NCBI RefSeq assembly: GCF_000368585.1
Contig: NZ_KB849558.1
Span: 1,253,349 to 1,317,348 of the forward strand
Length of the DNA: 64,000 nt
From: Acinetobacter venetianus RAG-1 = CIP 110063
Lineage (GTDB): Bacteria; Pseudomonadota; Gammaproteobacteria; Pseudomonadales; Moraxellaceae
Reading direction: 5' to 3'
Shown here: positions 28,748 to 38,638 of the stretch, piece by piece
Layout: each line of letters opens with the position of its first letter
Numbering within the stretch: position 1 is the stretch's first letter
Notes under the pieces: generated by a model
What the model was told of the DNA's origin: nothing
Databases searched by the model: none
What the model saw: the letters and a program-made list of their open reading frames with translations, nothing else
Position numbers and translations under genes: made by a program

Positions 28748-29108
28748 TAAGAAAACAATCTAATTTGACCAAATAGAGCTGAATACAGGCTTAAATTTGA
28801 GTAATAAAAAATGTACTCAGTTCTTAAAAACTCGGCACATTGATAAATTTAGCTATAGACCTTAAGCTACCTTGTTTAAAATATTATTGGCTCAAATAAC
28901 GTACTTATCATTAGACAAATCTTTTTATTTTCTCTTTACGGGATAAATATGGGTTACATTCCAAATTACCTAACCACTGCTTGATCAACTCAGATTTTAG
29001 ATTTTCTTGTTCAAAAAAAGGCTGATAAATCTGTTCAGTTTTATGCCCCTAACCGCGAAAAACATACCTCGTTACATAAAACTGGGTGCAGAAATGAGAT
29101 ACAGTAAA
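28748..29108. other. 361-bp stretch without an intact gene, left edge of the accessory region
   Basis: Only a minus-strand coding remnant was found (28911-29039, listed separately). The rest is AT-rich and shows no gene. This marks the passage from core genes to the IS-rich accessory region. Confidence 0.5.
28911..29039 (-). pseudogene. remnant of a truncated gene (3' end only)
   Basis: A minus-strand frame of ~45 codons ends with a normal stop at 28911. It has coding-like composition (EQENLKSELIKQWLGNLE, then a lysine-rich end), with no start and a stop just upstream. It looks like the tail of a gene cut off when the neighbouring IS arrived. I cannot assign the family. Confidence 0.4.
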
Positions 29109-29473
29109 GGCTTTGTTTTATATAGATTTTAAAGATAGAGCTTTCCTAAGCTACTCAAATTTAAGTAACAACTTGGGTGTGAGGTCGGCCTAATTTTGTA
29201 AATTTATTTAACATGGCTATACGTGCATGGATTTGATTGACCTGACTGTTATAATTACATGCACTGAGTTTATCTCCCAATAATTTGATGCAATCTATCT
29301 TGGTTTCGACCAAACTATGTCGATGATAACTAGACCACTTTTTCAGAAGCGCTCTTCCTAGACGTTTGACTTTTCAATAATTCATTTCTCTCTAAATATC
29401 CCGATTTCTTATATTTCCATGGCCTTGCATTTTTTCTTGGAGGAGTTAAGACATGAGCATGACAATCTGTGAT
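29109..29473 (-). mobile_element. degenerate IS5-family element, transposase 3' part
   Basis: This starts with the terminal GGCTTTGTT and runs parallel to the intact copy at 38639-39676 (for example, both have a CTTTCCTAAG segment and an AACTTGGGTRTGAGGTC segment). Many substitutions and small deletions have removed the frame. It is interrupted at 29474 by an IS3-family remnant and continues at 30511. Confidence 0.8.
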
Positions 29474-30510
29474 CCTAGACAAAATAATGGACACATAGTA
29501 CCTCTAAAGATAACGTAGCATTATCTTTGGAGATGTAAAAATGGCTAAACGCTTTAGTCCAGAATTTAAACAGTAATCAATTGATTATGCACTTTCAAAC
29601 TCACATGAGTCTGTTGCTGCAATCGCCCAGAAATTAGGTGAGGGTTATTAAACATTAGACAAATGGATTCGTGAGGCTAATCACACCGGTCCAAGCAAAC
29701 GCCAACTCTCGCCAGAACAACAGCATATTCTCAATTTAGAAAAAGAAGTCAAATAACTCAGGTAAGCCAATGATATTTAAAAAAAGGTGCATGTGTCCTT
29801 CCAAACAAATCATGCCAAGAAAAGTACACGGTAATCCAAGGTCTAGCTATGACTGAAATTACGGTTTCTTCCGCCTGTAAATGCCTAGGTGTTAGTGCTT
29901 CAGGCTTCTATGCTTGGTGAAAGAAATAGATTTACATCAATCAGAAGTATACTGATTTAACAATTGTATATGGGCAGCACCGCTCGCTTAGTAGCACCTT
30001 CATTGGTGCACTACATGCTTGATTTAGGTCACTGCATGAGTGAACGTACAGTTGGAAGGATGTTAACAAAGCTTGATTTACGCAGCAAGATTACACATAA
30101 ATATAGGCATACGACTGATTCGAATCATCGTTTGCCGACAGCACCGAGTTTATTAGATCGCCAGCTTACAGTCACTCCGCCAAATAGAGTTTGGACATCA
30201 ATTTATATATAGTCTTGACTTTAGATCGCTATTATTGACGAATAGCTGTATTCAAAGCATGTCTAGATAAGGAAACTGTTGGGATAATGCGGTGACGGAA
30301 AGCTTCTTTCATACACTAAAAGCTCATGTAGTTCACGGTAGTGTGCGCTTATTACCCGAAAAGAGGCCAATACTGTCTTGTTTGAATATATTGAGATTTA
30401 CTACAATCGAATCAGAAGGCATTCAGTAAATGGCTGGTTAAGTCCTGAAACCTTTGAACAAAAATATTTTAAGAATTTAGAGGGATTGGCTTTCTACAAC
30501 ACTGTCTAAG
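29474..30510 (+). pseudogene. degenerate IS3-family element inside the dead IS5
   Basis: An orfA-like frame starts at 29542 (MAKRFSPEFKQ, then stop; ALSNSHESVAAIAQKLGEG, stop; TLDKWIREA). An orfB-like part follows, with the recognisable end NGWLSPETFEQKYF. Both are broken by several stops and frameshifts; the longest intact stretch is 29964-30212. Weak inverted ends CCTAGACAA and TTGTCTAGG-like mark the borders. It has no functional transposase. Confidence 0.75.
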
Positions 30511-31140
30511 ATAGACACAATCAATGCGTTCTTCATATGGGATTTGATTCAGTAGATCACTTAAGACTTGTGAATCACTGACATTATTCTTTGTGAACTG
30601 TACAGCTCGTATTTGCAATGTTTTAGCATCTATACCAATATGCAGTTTACGCCATTACCGATGATATTTAGGCTGATGTTTCTTGCATTTCCATTTACCT
30701 TCGCCTAACTAAAAAATTAAGGTCAGTTGAATCTACCAGAAGATGTAGCCCTTCGTAACTTTTTTCACAGCTGATTGCAATATCAATCTGCTTTTTTCTT
30801 CTGCAAAGTGTGAAATAATCTGGTGCTATCCAACTAAAACCACTGAGTTGAATTAGGCTTTACACAAAGCCAGTGACCATACGCAAAGAAAGTCGAGAGA
30901 TAGATTTGATCATTAAACAGCACGGAATTGTTATATCAGCATAGGTTTGATTTCTTCCATGCTTAGCTTGTGGTTAAGCATATCATTGAGTCTTAGGATT
31001 AAACCAAATTGAAATATTTTTTCGCTTGATTAGAGCTTGGTTATAAGAGGACCAATTTGTTGAGTGATAGATTTTGGATGCAGACTTCTTCATTTGGAAA
31101 TTATATTGCTGAAGAAGCCTTTAAGAAAAGCTTTGTGTAA
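30511..31140 (-). mobile_element. degenerate IS5-family element, transposase 5' part
   Basis: The alignment to the intact IS5 resumes at ATAGACACAATCAATG (compare ATAGACAGAGTCAATG) and runs to the terminal CTTTGTG end near 31140. About 40 bp present in the intact copy at the insertion point are missing. Several frameshifts and stops are present. It lies in the same orientation as the intact copy downstream. Confidence 0.75.
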
Positions 31141-31222
31141 AAATCAAATAGACCCTATAAATAAAATGAATTTATTTTGCAACTTTAGTAACACTGTGTA
31201 TTTTTTGTGTACCCATGTATAC

Positions 31223-31238
31223 TATACTGTTCAGTATA
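31223..31238. promoter_or_regulatory. palindrome in the promoter region of the TadE/RHS operon
   Basis: TATACTG-TT-CAGTATA is a 7-bp dyad with a 2-nt centre. It overlaps TATACT sequences that could act as a -10 element. It lies 44 bp before the TadE-like ATG, so it may be an operator. The binding protein is unknown. Confidence 0.4.
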
Positions 31239-31281
31239 TGAAAAACAACTATCTTCTAAAAAAAAAGGATTAGTGGTAAAA

Positions 31282-32346
31282 ATGAGAAAATTTAAGCAAA
31301 TAGGGGTTTCTCTTACTGAATTTATCATTATTGCGCCTTTGCTTTTATTTATTGGTCTTGTCGGTATTCAATATGGACTGATTTATGTGGCACGTTTAAA
31401 TGTGACTTATGCAGCTTATGAAGCCGCTAGAGCTGGCGCAATCTATAATGCTGATCCAGCAAGGATTCAAAATGCTTTTTTTAAAGGTTTAGTCCCATAT
31501 TTCGCAACCCCTGGAATTTATTTACCAGGAAATAATCATGTTAAAAGTACAATCACAAGTAAAGATCCTAATTTGGCACAAGTTGCATTACAAGGTCTAG
31601 CATTAAAAGAAATAATTAAAAAAACAGAATCTGCTTTTGTTCATATTCATATGATTAATCCATCTAAAGCCTCATTTGACGATTGGAATGATGTCACCTT
31701 AGCAAAAGCCTATCGTATTAAAACTGGGCAAAATGTACGTATTATTTCAAATGATAATTTAGATACTAGAGCAACGACCGTTAAAGAAAAATCTAAACAG
31801 AATATTCAAGATGCCAATGTACTAAAGCTCCGTTTTATTTATGGGTATGAACCAAGAATTCCTTTGATGAAAAATGTTTTTAGTTCTTTAACCTCATTTT
31901 TTACCAGTAACCGTGATGCCGCCAACTTAAGAATGTTAGCTGCGGGTCGAATTCCTATTGTTGTCGATATTTCTGCACAAATGTTGAGTCCTGCAATTGA
32001 AGGTGGCTTACTAACAAATACAGTAAACAGAAATGGTTATCTTGTTGGTGAAGACTTAATCAATCGTTTTCAGGAAAATCAAGCCATGCAATGGCAAGTA
32101 GGACAAAAGAAAAATAATCTTTTAGAAGGCATTCAAGATTCAGCTGAACAGTCCGCAATTTCTCAGTTTGAAAAGGATGCAACTAATCTCAACGCAATTG
32201 GTGATATTGGTTCTGCCCTAGTTGGGGGATTGGCGGGTAATAACTCGCCAACAGGTCATACAGGCTCCACAACAAATAGCATTATTGGGGATACAAATAA
32301 CCTCATCAGCTGCAGTTCTGGTCAAACCATCACTAACTTTTATTAA
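31282..32346 (+). CDS. TadE-like pseudopilin-domain protein
   Basis: A 354-aa protein if the ATG at 31282 is used; a GTG at 31273 with AAGGA upstream is an alternative. The frame extends further upstream, but without coding character. Residues ~7-60 form a TadE-like N-terminus: a short basic leader, GVSLTEFIIIAPLLLFIGLV with the glutamate typical of pseudopilins, then YAAYEAARAGA. The remaining ~290 residues are a predicted periplasmic part without a family I recognise, and TadE proteins are usually only ~150-200 aa. No other Tad pilus genes are in the window. The RHS gene starts 22 bp downstream, so the two are almost surely cotranscribed. It may be an envelope partner for export or display of the RHS protein, which is inference. 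Confidence 0.75.
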   Translation: MRKFKQIGVSLTEFIIIAPLLLFIGLVGIQYGLIYVARLNVTYAAYEAARAGAIYNADPARIQNAFFKGLVPYFATPGIYLPGNNHVKSTITSKDPNLAQVALQGLALKEIIKKTESAFVHIHMINPSKASFDDWNDVTLAKAYRIKTGQNVRIISNDNLDTRATTVKEKSKQNIQDANVLKLRFIYGYEPRIPLMKNVFSSLTSFFTSNRDAANLRMLAAGRIPIVVDISAQMLSPAIEGGLLTNTVNRNGYLVGEDLINRFQENQAMQWQVGQKKNNLLEGIQDSAEQSAISQFEKDATNLNAIGDIGSALVGGLAGNNSPTGHTGSTTNSIIGDTNNLISCSSGQTITNFY

Positions 32347-32368
32347 TTTAAAATTTATAGAACTTAAT

Positions 32369-35300
32369 ATGAAAAATACGATTCTCAAAGCAGGGTTATT
32401 TAACCTTGGACTTTCCGTTTTAGGATTAAATTCAACATTAACTCAGGCTGGGGTTGTAGATTTTAGCAAATGTGGTGTTAGCTCCTCCTTCGCAGTTATC
32501 ACTCAAAGCGAAGGACCAACCTATGCCTGTGGCGGTATCAATAATGGTGTCGGAAACCCAATCAATGTACTCAATGGTAATAAGTTTGAAGCTGTTGAAG
32601 ATTTTAAAGAACTGCCTGCCTTTAAAGGGCTCTCTTTCTCTCGTTTTTATAATAGCCAGAGCAATGCCAATACCTCTCTTGGTTATGGATGGTATAGTTC
32701 TTTTGATATCAAACTCTATGAGCAACCTGAGATTATCCAGATTCGTCTTGAATCAGGACAGCGTATCAATTTCAAAAAAAATAAGATCAGTTTAGGTAAT
32801 AATCAGTTTGTGATTCGGGCCTTACCCCTTAATCCTGCCGATGGCTGGATTGAAAAGAAGATTGATGGCTCCGGATGGGTCTGGCATAAAACCCAATCCA
32901 ATCAGGATTATTTGTTTCAGTATTTAGGCGGTAAAGACCCTAGTCTGGCGCATATCACTAAAATCTCTGCTTTATCTGATTTGGATAAAAGTAACCCTGC
33001 TCTTAATTTTTCTTTTATATATAATTCACAGCAACGCCTTGCTGTGGTGAAGAATGGGCAAGGTCAGCAGCTTTCTTTTGCTTATTTAACCACTCGATTT
33101 GGGTTACCCCAAATGACTTTAACCACGCCTCTCGGAAAATATTATTATTTTCTTGATCGTAATAACAATCTGGCTCAGGTTGTTTATCCTGATGGGCGTC
33201 GCTTTAAGTATAGTTACGATCCTAAGTTTCAAGGGGGGGATATTCATAATCTGACAGCAAAGTCTGTGTTCGATCCAGATCAAAAGAAATACAGGTTAAT
33301 TTCCCAGTGGCAGTATGATCAGCAAGATCGGGCTATCCTCAGTCAACATGCCAAAGGTATGGAAAAAGTCACCATTCAATTTGATCCACGTACCCATAAA
33401 GATATGCCTGCAAACTACGCTGCCAATAAACCTGTGTTTAAAAATGTGGTCACCAACAGTTTGGGGCAGAAAACGACTTATTCCTATCAGGTTGTCGGTA
33501 CACAGTTTCAGTTATTGGAAAGCTTTGGGGCAGGTTGTGCTAGTTGTGGTGAAGTCAATAAACGTTATCGCTTTAATGCTCAAGGTTTGGTCTCTTATGC
33601 CGCTGATTTAGATTCTTCAGGGAAAGTGATTCGTGCCATTGCGTTGAAATATAATGATCTGGGTGAAGTGATTGCTAGAACTGTATCAGGTATCGGTATT
33701 CAGTCTCAGACCACGGCCTATACCTATGAATCTTATCGGGTTCAACAAGGGAATGTGGCTGATGACTTGGCGAATGCATCCTCTCCTCTACTGGTACAGC
33801 TTAATCAACAGAATTATCGTCGGTTAAAGGCGGAGTCTCGTGCCAGTGTAATCACAGGTAAACAGTATCGTAAACATTATCTTTATAATCAAAACCATCA
33901 ACTGATCTCTGTTAAGGAAACTGGATTCTCCCCCCTCGGTGACACCCTAGTTCGGGAAACCAGATATGGTTATGACCAACAGGGACGTTTGAGCTGGGAA
34001 GATGGTCCTCTGCCAAATGGTCCATCCAACTCCCCGAAAGATAGTGATGTTAACACATATGTTTATGGGGATAATGGCTTGCTATCAGCATGGTTTACCC
34101 CCTATGAACATTCTAAAACTGTTGCACATTATGATCAATTTGGGCGAGTAACAAAGTATATTAAAACTTCACAAGAACTTGATGATCGACAGAAAATTCA
34201 GATCTTTAATTTCAAATATGATTCAAATAATCGATATCAAGAAATCAATTTACAAACAAAAGATGGAAAGACAATACAAGGAATACGTTATCGGTATGAT
34301 AATTTAGATCGCTTGCAAACAGTGACCGATTTAAATGGTCAATTGATCAAAACCTATAATTATGATGATGCAAATCGAATTTCTACAAGTGTAGATAGTC
34401 AAAATGGATTGCTCTCTTTCAAATATGATAGTGAAAATAATATAGTTCAAAGACAAAATCTTACTGTAAACAAGTTTATTGAAACAGGTTATAAATATGA
34501 TACACAGGGTCGCCTAACAACAATAGCTGATAGTAAACAAGGGATATTGAGTCATATCGATTACTTTTCAGATGGAGTAAGTGGAAGAGTACTTGATCAA
34601 TATGGTGATGAACTATGGCTAAAATATACAGCGAATGGTCAACTACAAACACAATGGCGTGTGCCATCTCCATCTAAAAGTTTGACACCACCTGACAGAA
34701 CTGAACACTATTATAGCAATGGCATACATCGTATTACTCAGGATGACGGTACAACAACCACTCGATACACTGATGATTTTGGTCGTCTAGTCATCCTTGA
34801 TTCAAGTATACAAGGTCGCATCATTTATCATTTGGACGCTTATGGTCGTTGTAACCAAGTCACCTATGCAACAGGTGCAACATTAAAATATAGTTATGAT
34901 GATCAAGGACGTATCCTTACTAAACGTTTGACTCAACCATCACAAGCAGGTTTAAAAAAAGTCGATTTACTAACAACTTACACCTATTCAGGCAATCAGA
35001 TTGTACAAATACGTGATCCCAATCAAATATTAACATTTAGTTATAATGACCAAGGGAAGTTGCATAGTCGTAGCATACTCTACACTGGACTAAGTACCCC
35101 AATAACGACCTATTATAAATACGATAAGAATGGTAAACCTCTATCTACCCGACTACCTGATGGTACACACATTACAGGTGATAGTACGGCATTATATGCT
35201 CAGGGTGCTGGAGATATATTTAAAACAGCTTTTATTCGCCAAGAAATAACTGACAATCAACTCACTTATGTGCTAGGTAATGAAGTGCGAGTGGGGTTTG

Positions 35301-37987
35301 AATATAGCTCCACAGGATTATGGAGAGGATTACATTATACGACTGGAACAGCTCAACAAAGTTTTAGCCTGATCCGAAATTCCTATGCAGATATACCGAA
35401 CCAAGTTCTGTTAAGCCAACATTGGCAATATGATACCAAACATAGAATTTCTGATGTAAAAACAATAGGGTTACAAACTAAACAACAAGATTACTTATAC
35501 GACAGTCGTGACCATGTCATCAGTACATTTGATCACAAACAAAATGATGAACTACAGGAAAAATATTTTTATGATGCCTTAGGTAATCGCTTGATGGGAC
35601 AAAGACCTAATGCACAAACAATTGGATATCGTTATCAGAACAGTAGATTAGCCACACTACAACAAGATAAACAGATGAACAGTGTTACCTATAACAGCAC
35701 AGGACACCCCATACTGTATCCGACTGATCAAGGTATATTACGATTCAGCTATATTAATGGACAAATTGCTCAGGTATGGCGTAACAAACAATTAATTGCT
35801 GCCTATAGCTACAATGATGCAGGACAAAGGATTAAAAAAGTACTTTATGTCGATGCTACGGGTAAAACAGTAAAACAGCCTATTATTCAATATTATTATT
35901 ACGATGGAACCCAACTTGCAGGTGAACTAGATGCAAGTGGACATATTACACGTCAATATATTTATACAGGTAATCGCCTACTCGCTACAATTGATTATCC
36001 AAATGCCCTAGTCCCTATGACCAGCACTGGAATATTCACAAAAATACAGAGCATTTTTAAGCGTATTAAAGGAGATGTCTCTCAAGGCCAATGGCACTAC
36101 ATTCTAAATGACTATATGGGTCGCTCTCGCTTAGTGACTAACATGAAACAACAGGTGATATGGCGTGATGATGGAAAAGAACTTTTTGGTGCAAGTCAAC
36201 TATCATCAAATCAAGCCGAGCAACATTACCAGCTCAACCTGCGGTTTATTGGTCAATACGCAGATCCTGAAACAGGACTGTACTACAATGGTTATCGCTA
36301 TTATGACCCAGCCACAGGTCGCTATACCACACCCGACCCTTTAGGTCTTGCAGGGGGTGAGAATCAATACGCCTATGTCAACCAACAACCAAATCAATAT
36401 TTTGATCCTCAAGGATTATTATTGTTCGCTTTCGATGGAACAGGAAACACGGACACAAATGATAACCCAAGTAATGTTGAAAAGTTTATGGATGCTTATG
36501 CTTCCAAGGGACAGTTTGATGTAACAAAAACATTATGGAAGAATCAGGAAAAACGTTTTGCCAGTAATGCTGAGGCGGGCTTAAGCCCAAATCATGATAA
36601 TGTATTTTATATTGCTGGAGCGGGTACAGAAGACCAATATACAGAAATTGGCTCAGACTTATCATCTATGAATATAGCAGATAATGCAACTGGCGGCTCT
36701 CTACCCAACCGGGTTGATCAAATGCTAGTCTACTTTTCAGATTATGTGCATAGACTAATTGATGAACAAAATAAAAAAGGCAAGCAAGCAACAGCACAAG
36801 TGATTGATATTGATACTGTTGGTTTTAGTCGTGGTGCTGCAAGTGCTCGATTGTTTGCAAGTAAGTTAGAATGGTTAACCAGTAATACAGTTAATCAGAA
36901 TGATCCTAAAGCTTTACTCAAACCTGCTTATCAATCTTTTGGCGTTGAGAGTGTTCTATGGGATAAAGACCTGAAATGTAAAATGGAGGCTGCAAAAATC
37001 AGTCTGAATTTTAGGTTTATGGGGATATGGGACACTGTACCTGCATTGGGTCTCGACCCAAATGATGATATGAATCAATATAATAGTTTAGGGATGACCG
37101 TTAAAATATCTGAACGCTTTAAGAGTGTTGCCCATGCCGTTGCTGTCAATGATCATCGGGAAGGCTTTATGGTTCGTTCTATTTATGGTGATCCGTCGGA
37201 AGTATCAACTAAAGATAATAAGTCCTATAAAGTCACTGTGGGTGCAAAAGGTCAAACCAATACACGAATCGAACGCGGTTTTATGGGTGCCCATTCAGAT
37301 GTTGGTGGAGGGTATAGTGATGGAGATTTATATAAGGTCAGCCTGATGTGGATGATTGATCAGGCTAAAAAGGCAGGTGTTCAGTTCAGTGATCCTCTTA
37401 TTAATAAACGTCAATACAATATTGTCACCGATCCAATCGTACATGACAGCACATCAAATTCAGTAATGGGTGATGGTAGAAGTAGTACGGCTGGTCCCTA
37501 TTTCGATCCTGGACGTGATTTTGCTTGGGCAAATGATAATAATTCAGCCAATCGCATCAACCAGCATTTAACAGGAATGAACGCAACCGAGCTGGCTCAG
37601 TATCAAAAAGGTTATGCTCATCCTGAAGCAGAAGCACCATCTGGTGTTCAGGTATCGCATTTAGGTTTGAACTGGAAAGATACTTTAAAATTTCAGAATG
37701 CTCAATTTAACGCAAGCAATCCAGGAAAATTTGAGAAATTTTTGAAACTCGAACAGCAATTTACCACAGACTCTAACTGCAAACCCAAAGAAACTATTGG
37801 GGGCTGCAAGGCATTAACCGAATATCAAAAATTAAAGTCTGATGATGTAACAAAGACTGCAACGATTGTTTATAGATCTACCAGAGAAGATGAAGCAATT
37901 CAAATTACGAATTATCTCAATTGGATTAAAGCTAATTATGGGACAGCACTGACCTTTAAAGCATCAAATGGAGTTAAAGCAAAATGA
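32369..37987 (+). CDS. secreted RHS/YD-repeat protein with C-terminal Tle1-type (DUF2235) lipase domain
   Basis: This protein has 1872 aa from the ATG at 32369. Residues 1-~30 form a Sec signal peptide (ending LTQAG), not a PAAR domain. A DUF6531-like segment follows (NPINVLNGNKFE, LSFSRFYNSQ). YD repeats continue to ~1230 and form the RHS shell. The RHS core domain (RFIGQYADPETGLYYNGYRY, then TTPDPLGL) ends at ~1350 with YFDPQGL. The C-terminal ~520 residues are a DUF2235/Tle1-like alpha/beta hydrolase, with FAFDGTGN, the nucleophile elbow GFSRGA (Ser1487) and AHSDVGGGY (His1642, Asp1644). Tle1 enzymes are antibacterial phospholipases. Its stop codon overlaps the next gene (ATGA), a lipoprotein that is the likely immunity factor. 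The signal peptide suggests Sec export rather than direct type VI loading. Confidence 0.88.
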   Translation: MKNTILKAGLFNLGLSVLGLNSTLTQAGVVDFSKCGVSSSFAVITQSEGPTYACGGINNGVGNPINVLNGNKFEAVEDFKELPAFKGLSFSRFYNSQSNANTSLGYGWYSSFDIKLYEQPEIIQIRLESGQRINFKKNKISLGNNQFVIRALPLNPADGWIEKKIDGSGWVWHKTQSNQDYLFQYLGGKDPSLAHITKISALSDLDKSNPALNFSFIYNSQQRLAVVKNGQGQQLSFAYLTTRFGLPQMTLTTPLGKYYYFLDRNNNLAQVVYPDGRRFKYSYDPKFQGGDIHNLTAKSVFDPDQKKYRLISQWQYDQQDRAILSQHAKGMEKVTIQFDPRTHKDMPANYAANKPVFKNVVTNSLGQKTTYSYQVVGTQFQLLESFGAGCASCGEVNKRYRFNAQGLVSYAADLDSSGKVIRAIALKYNDLGEVIARTVSGIGIQSQTTAYTYESYRVQQGNVADDLANASSPLLVQLNQQNYRRLKAESRASVITGKQYRKHYLYNQNHQLISVKETGFSPLGDTLVRETRYGYDQQGRLSWEDGPLPNGPSNSPKDSDVNTYVYGDNGLLSAWFTPYEHSKTVAHYDQFGRVTKYIKTSQELDDRQKIQIFNFKYDSNNRYQEINLQTKDGKTIQGIRYRYDNLDRLQTVTDLNGQLIKTYNYDDANRISTSVDSQNGLLSFKYDSENNIVQRQNLTVNKFIETGYKYDTQGRLTTIADSKQGILSHIDYFSDGVSGRVLDQYGDELWLKYTANGQLQTQWRVPSPSKSLTPPDRTEHYYSNGIHRITQDDGTTTTRYTDDFGRLVILDSSIQGRIIYHLDAYGRCNQVTYATGATLKYSYDDQGRILTKRLTQPSQAGLKKVDLLTTYTYSGNQIVQIRDPNQILTFSYNDQGKLHSRSILYTGLSTPITTYYKYDKNGKPLSTRLPDGTHITGDSTALYAQGAGDIFKTAFIRQEITDNQLTYVLGNEVRVGFEYSSTGLWRGLHYTTGTAQQSFSLIRNSYADIPNQVLLSQHWQYDTKHRISDVKTIGLQTKQQDYLYDSRDHVISTFDHKQNDELQEKYFYDALGNRLMGQRPNAQTIGYRYQNSRLATLQQDKQMNSVTYNSTGHPILYPTDQGILRFSYINGQIAQVWRNKQLIAAYSYNDAGQRIKKVLYVDATGKTVKQPIIQYYYYDGTQLAGELDASGHITRQYIYTGNRLLATIDYPNALVPMTSTGIFTKIQSIFKRIKGDVSQGQWHYILNDYMGRSRLVTNMKQQVIWRDDGKELFGASQLSSNQAEQHYQLNLRFIGQYADPETGLYYNGYRYYDPATGRYTTPDPLGLAGGENQYAYVNQQPNQYFDPQGLLLFAFDGTGNTDTNDNPSNVEKFMDAYASKGQFDVTKTLWKNQEKRFASNAEAGLSPNHDNVFYIAGAGTEDQYTEIGSDLSSMNIADNATGGSLPNRVDQMLVYFSDYVHRLIDEQNKKGKQATAQVIDIDTVGFSRGAASARLFASKLEWLTSNTVNQNDPKALLKPAYQSFGVESVLWDKDLKCKMEAAKISLNFRFMGIWDTVPALGLDPNDDMNQYNSLGMTVKISERFKSVAHAVAVNDHREGFMVRSIYGDPSEVSTKDNKSYKVTVGAKGQTNTRIERGFMGAHSDVGGGYSDGDLYKVSLMWMIDQAKKAGVQFSDPLINKRQYNIVTDPIVHDSTSNSVMGDGRSSTAGPYFDPGRDFAWANDNNSANRINQHLTGMNATELAQYQKGYAHPEAEAPSGVQVSHLGLNWKDTLKFQNAQFNASNPGKFEKFLKLEQQFTTDSNCKPKETIGGCKALTEYQKLKSDDVTKTATIVYRSTREDEAIQITNYLNWIKANYGTALTFKASNGVKAK

Positions 37988-38586
37988 AGATAATAGTTTT
38001 AATGGCGATTGGACTGTTGACATTAACAGGTTGTCAGACAAATGGAGGTAATATGAAAAATAGTATTAGCTTTGAAATGGATAATCAGTATTGGCCAAAC
38101 CATGGCATAGTTTACAAAAACAACTGGCCGGAATGTGGTAATCTGACGCTGACACCTGATGCCATAAAGAAACAAAAATATATTACCAGCTACAGTAGCT
38201 GTAAAGTTGAACCCGAAGGCTATGTTCCTCAACAAATTATTATTGAATATGCGCCTTGGTTGACTTATGAAGAACAAATAAAAAAAGGATATGGTGTGCC
38301 TGAAGAACTACGTTATGCAAGTGGAGAAAACGCCGAACAAAAAAGACAAGCAATAATGGTTGCACAACAAAATGGTATAGCGAAACTCCCCTCAAGTGTA
38401 TGGAAACGTATTGTACTTACTCCTACGCAAGAAGTAGAAAAATATAAAGGACAAGTTCCTGAAGGAAAAGGTGACCGTCGTCGAGGTAAAAGAATCCACT
38501 ATACTATTTCTCTTCAACCTGATGGCAGCTACAGTATTAAAACTGAGCTGAATTGGGTCGACAAATATCTAAGATATTGGAATTAA
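37984..38586 (+). CDS. lipoprotein, probable immunity protein for the RHS lipase
   Basis: A 200-aa protein with a lipoprotein signal ending in LTGC (Cys17), hence anchored in the envelope. The mature part is hydrophilic, has further cysteines (ECGNL and SSCKVE) and a basic GDRRRGKR stretch; I recognise no domain. The ATG overlaps the RHS stop codon by 4 bp, so the two are translationally coupled. Periplasmic lipoproteins that block Tle-family phospholipases are commonly encoded directly beside the effector, so immunity is the best guess, not proven. A strong terminator follows. Confidence 0.7.
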   Translation: MKIIVLMAIGLLTLTGCQTNGGNMKNSISFEMDNQYWPNHGIVYKNNWPECGNLTLTPDAIKKQKYITSYSSCKVEPEGYVPQQIIIEYAPWLTYEEQIKKGYGVPEELRYASGENAEQKRQAIMVAQQNGIAKLPSSVWKRIVLTPTQEVEKYKGQVPEGKGDRRRGKRIHYTISLQPDGSYSIKTELNWVDKYLRYWN

Positions 38587-38596
38587 TATTTCAGCT

Positions 38597-38628
38597 AAAG
38601 TGGCAATATCCAATATTGCCACTTTTTT
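38597..38628 (+). terminator. rho-independent terminator of the TadE/RHS/lipoprotein operon
   Basis: Perfect 13-bp stem AAAGTGGCAATAT / ATATTGCCACTTT with a 3-nt loop, followed by T6. It lies 11 bp after the lipoprotein stop codon. Confidence 0.92.
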
Positions 38629-38638
38629 ATTTTATAAC

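Noticed and set aside
29964..30212. An apparently intact 82-aa gene
   Set aside because: It is a surviving stretch of the broken orfB of a dead IS3 element.
32222..32368. A 49-codon N-terminal extension of the RHS protein
   Set aside because: It overlaps the end of the TadE-like gene in another frame and would bury the signal peptide.
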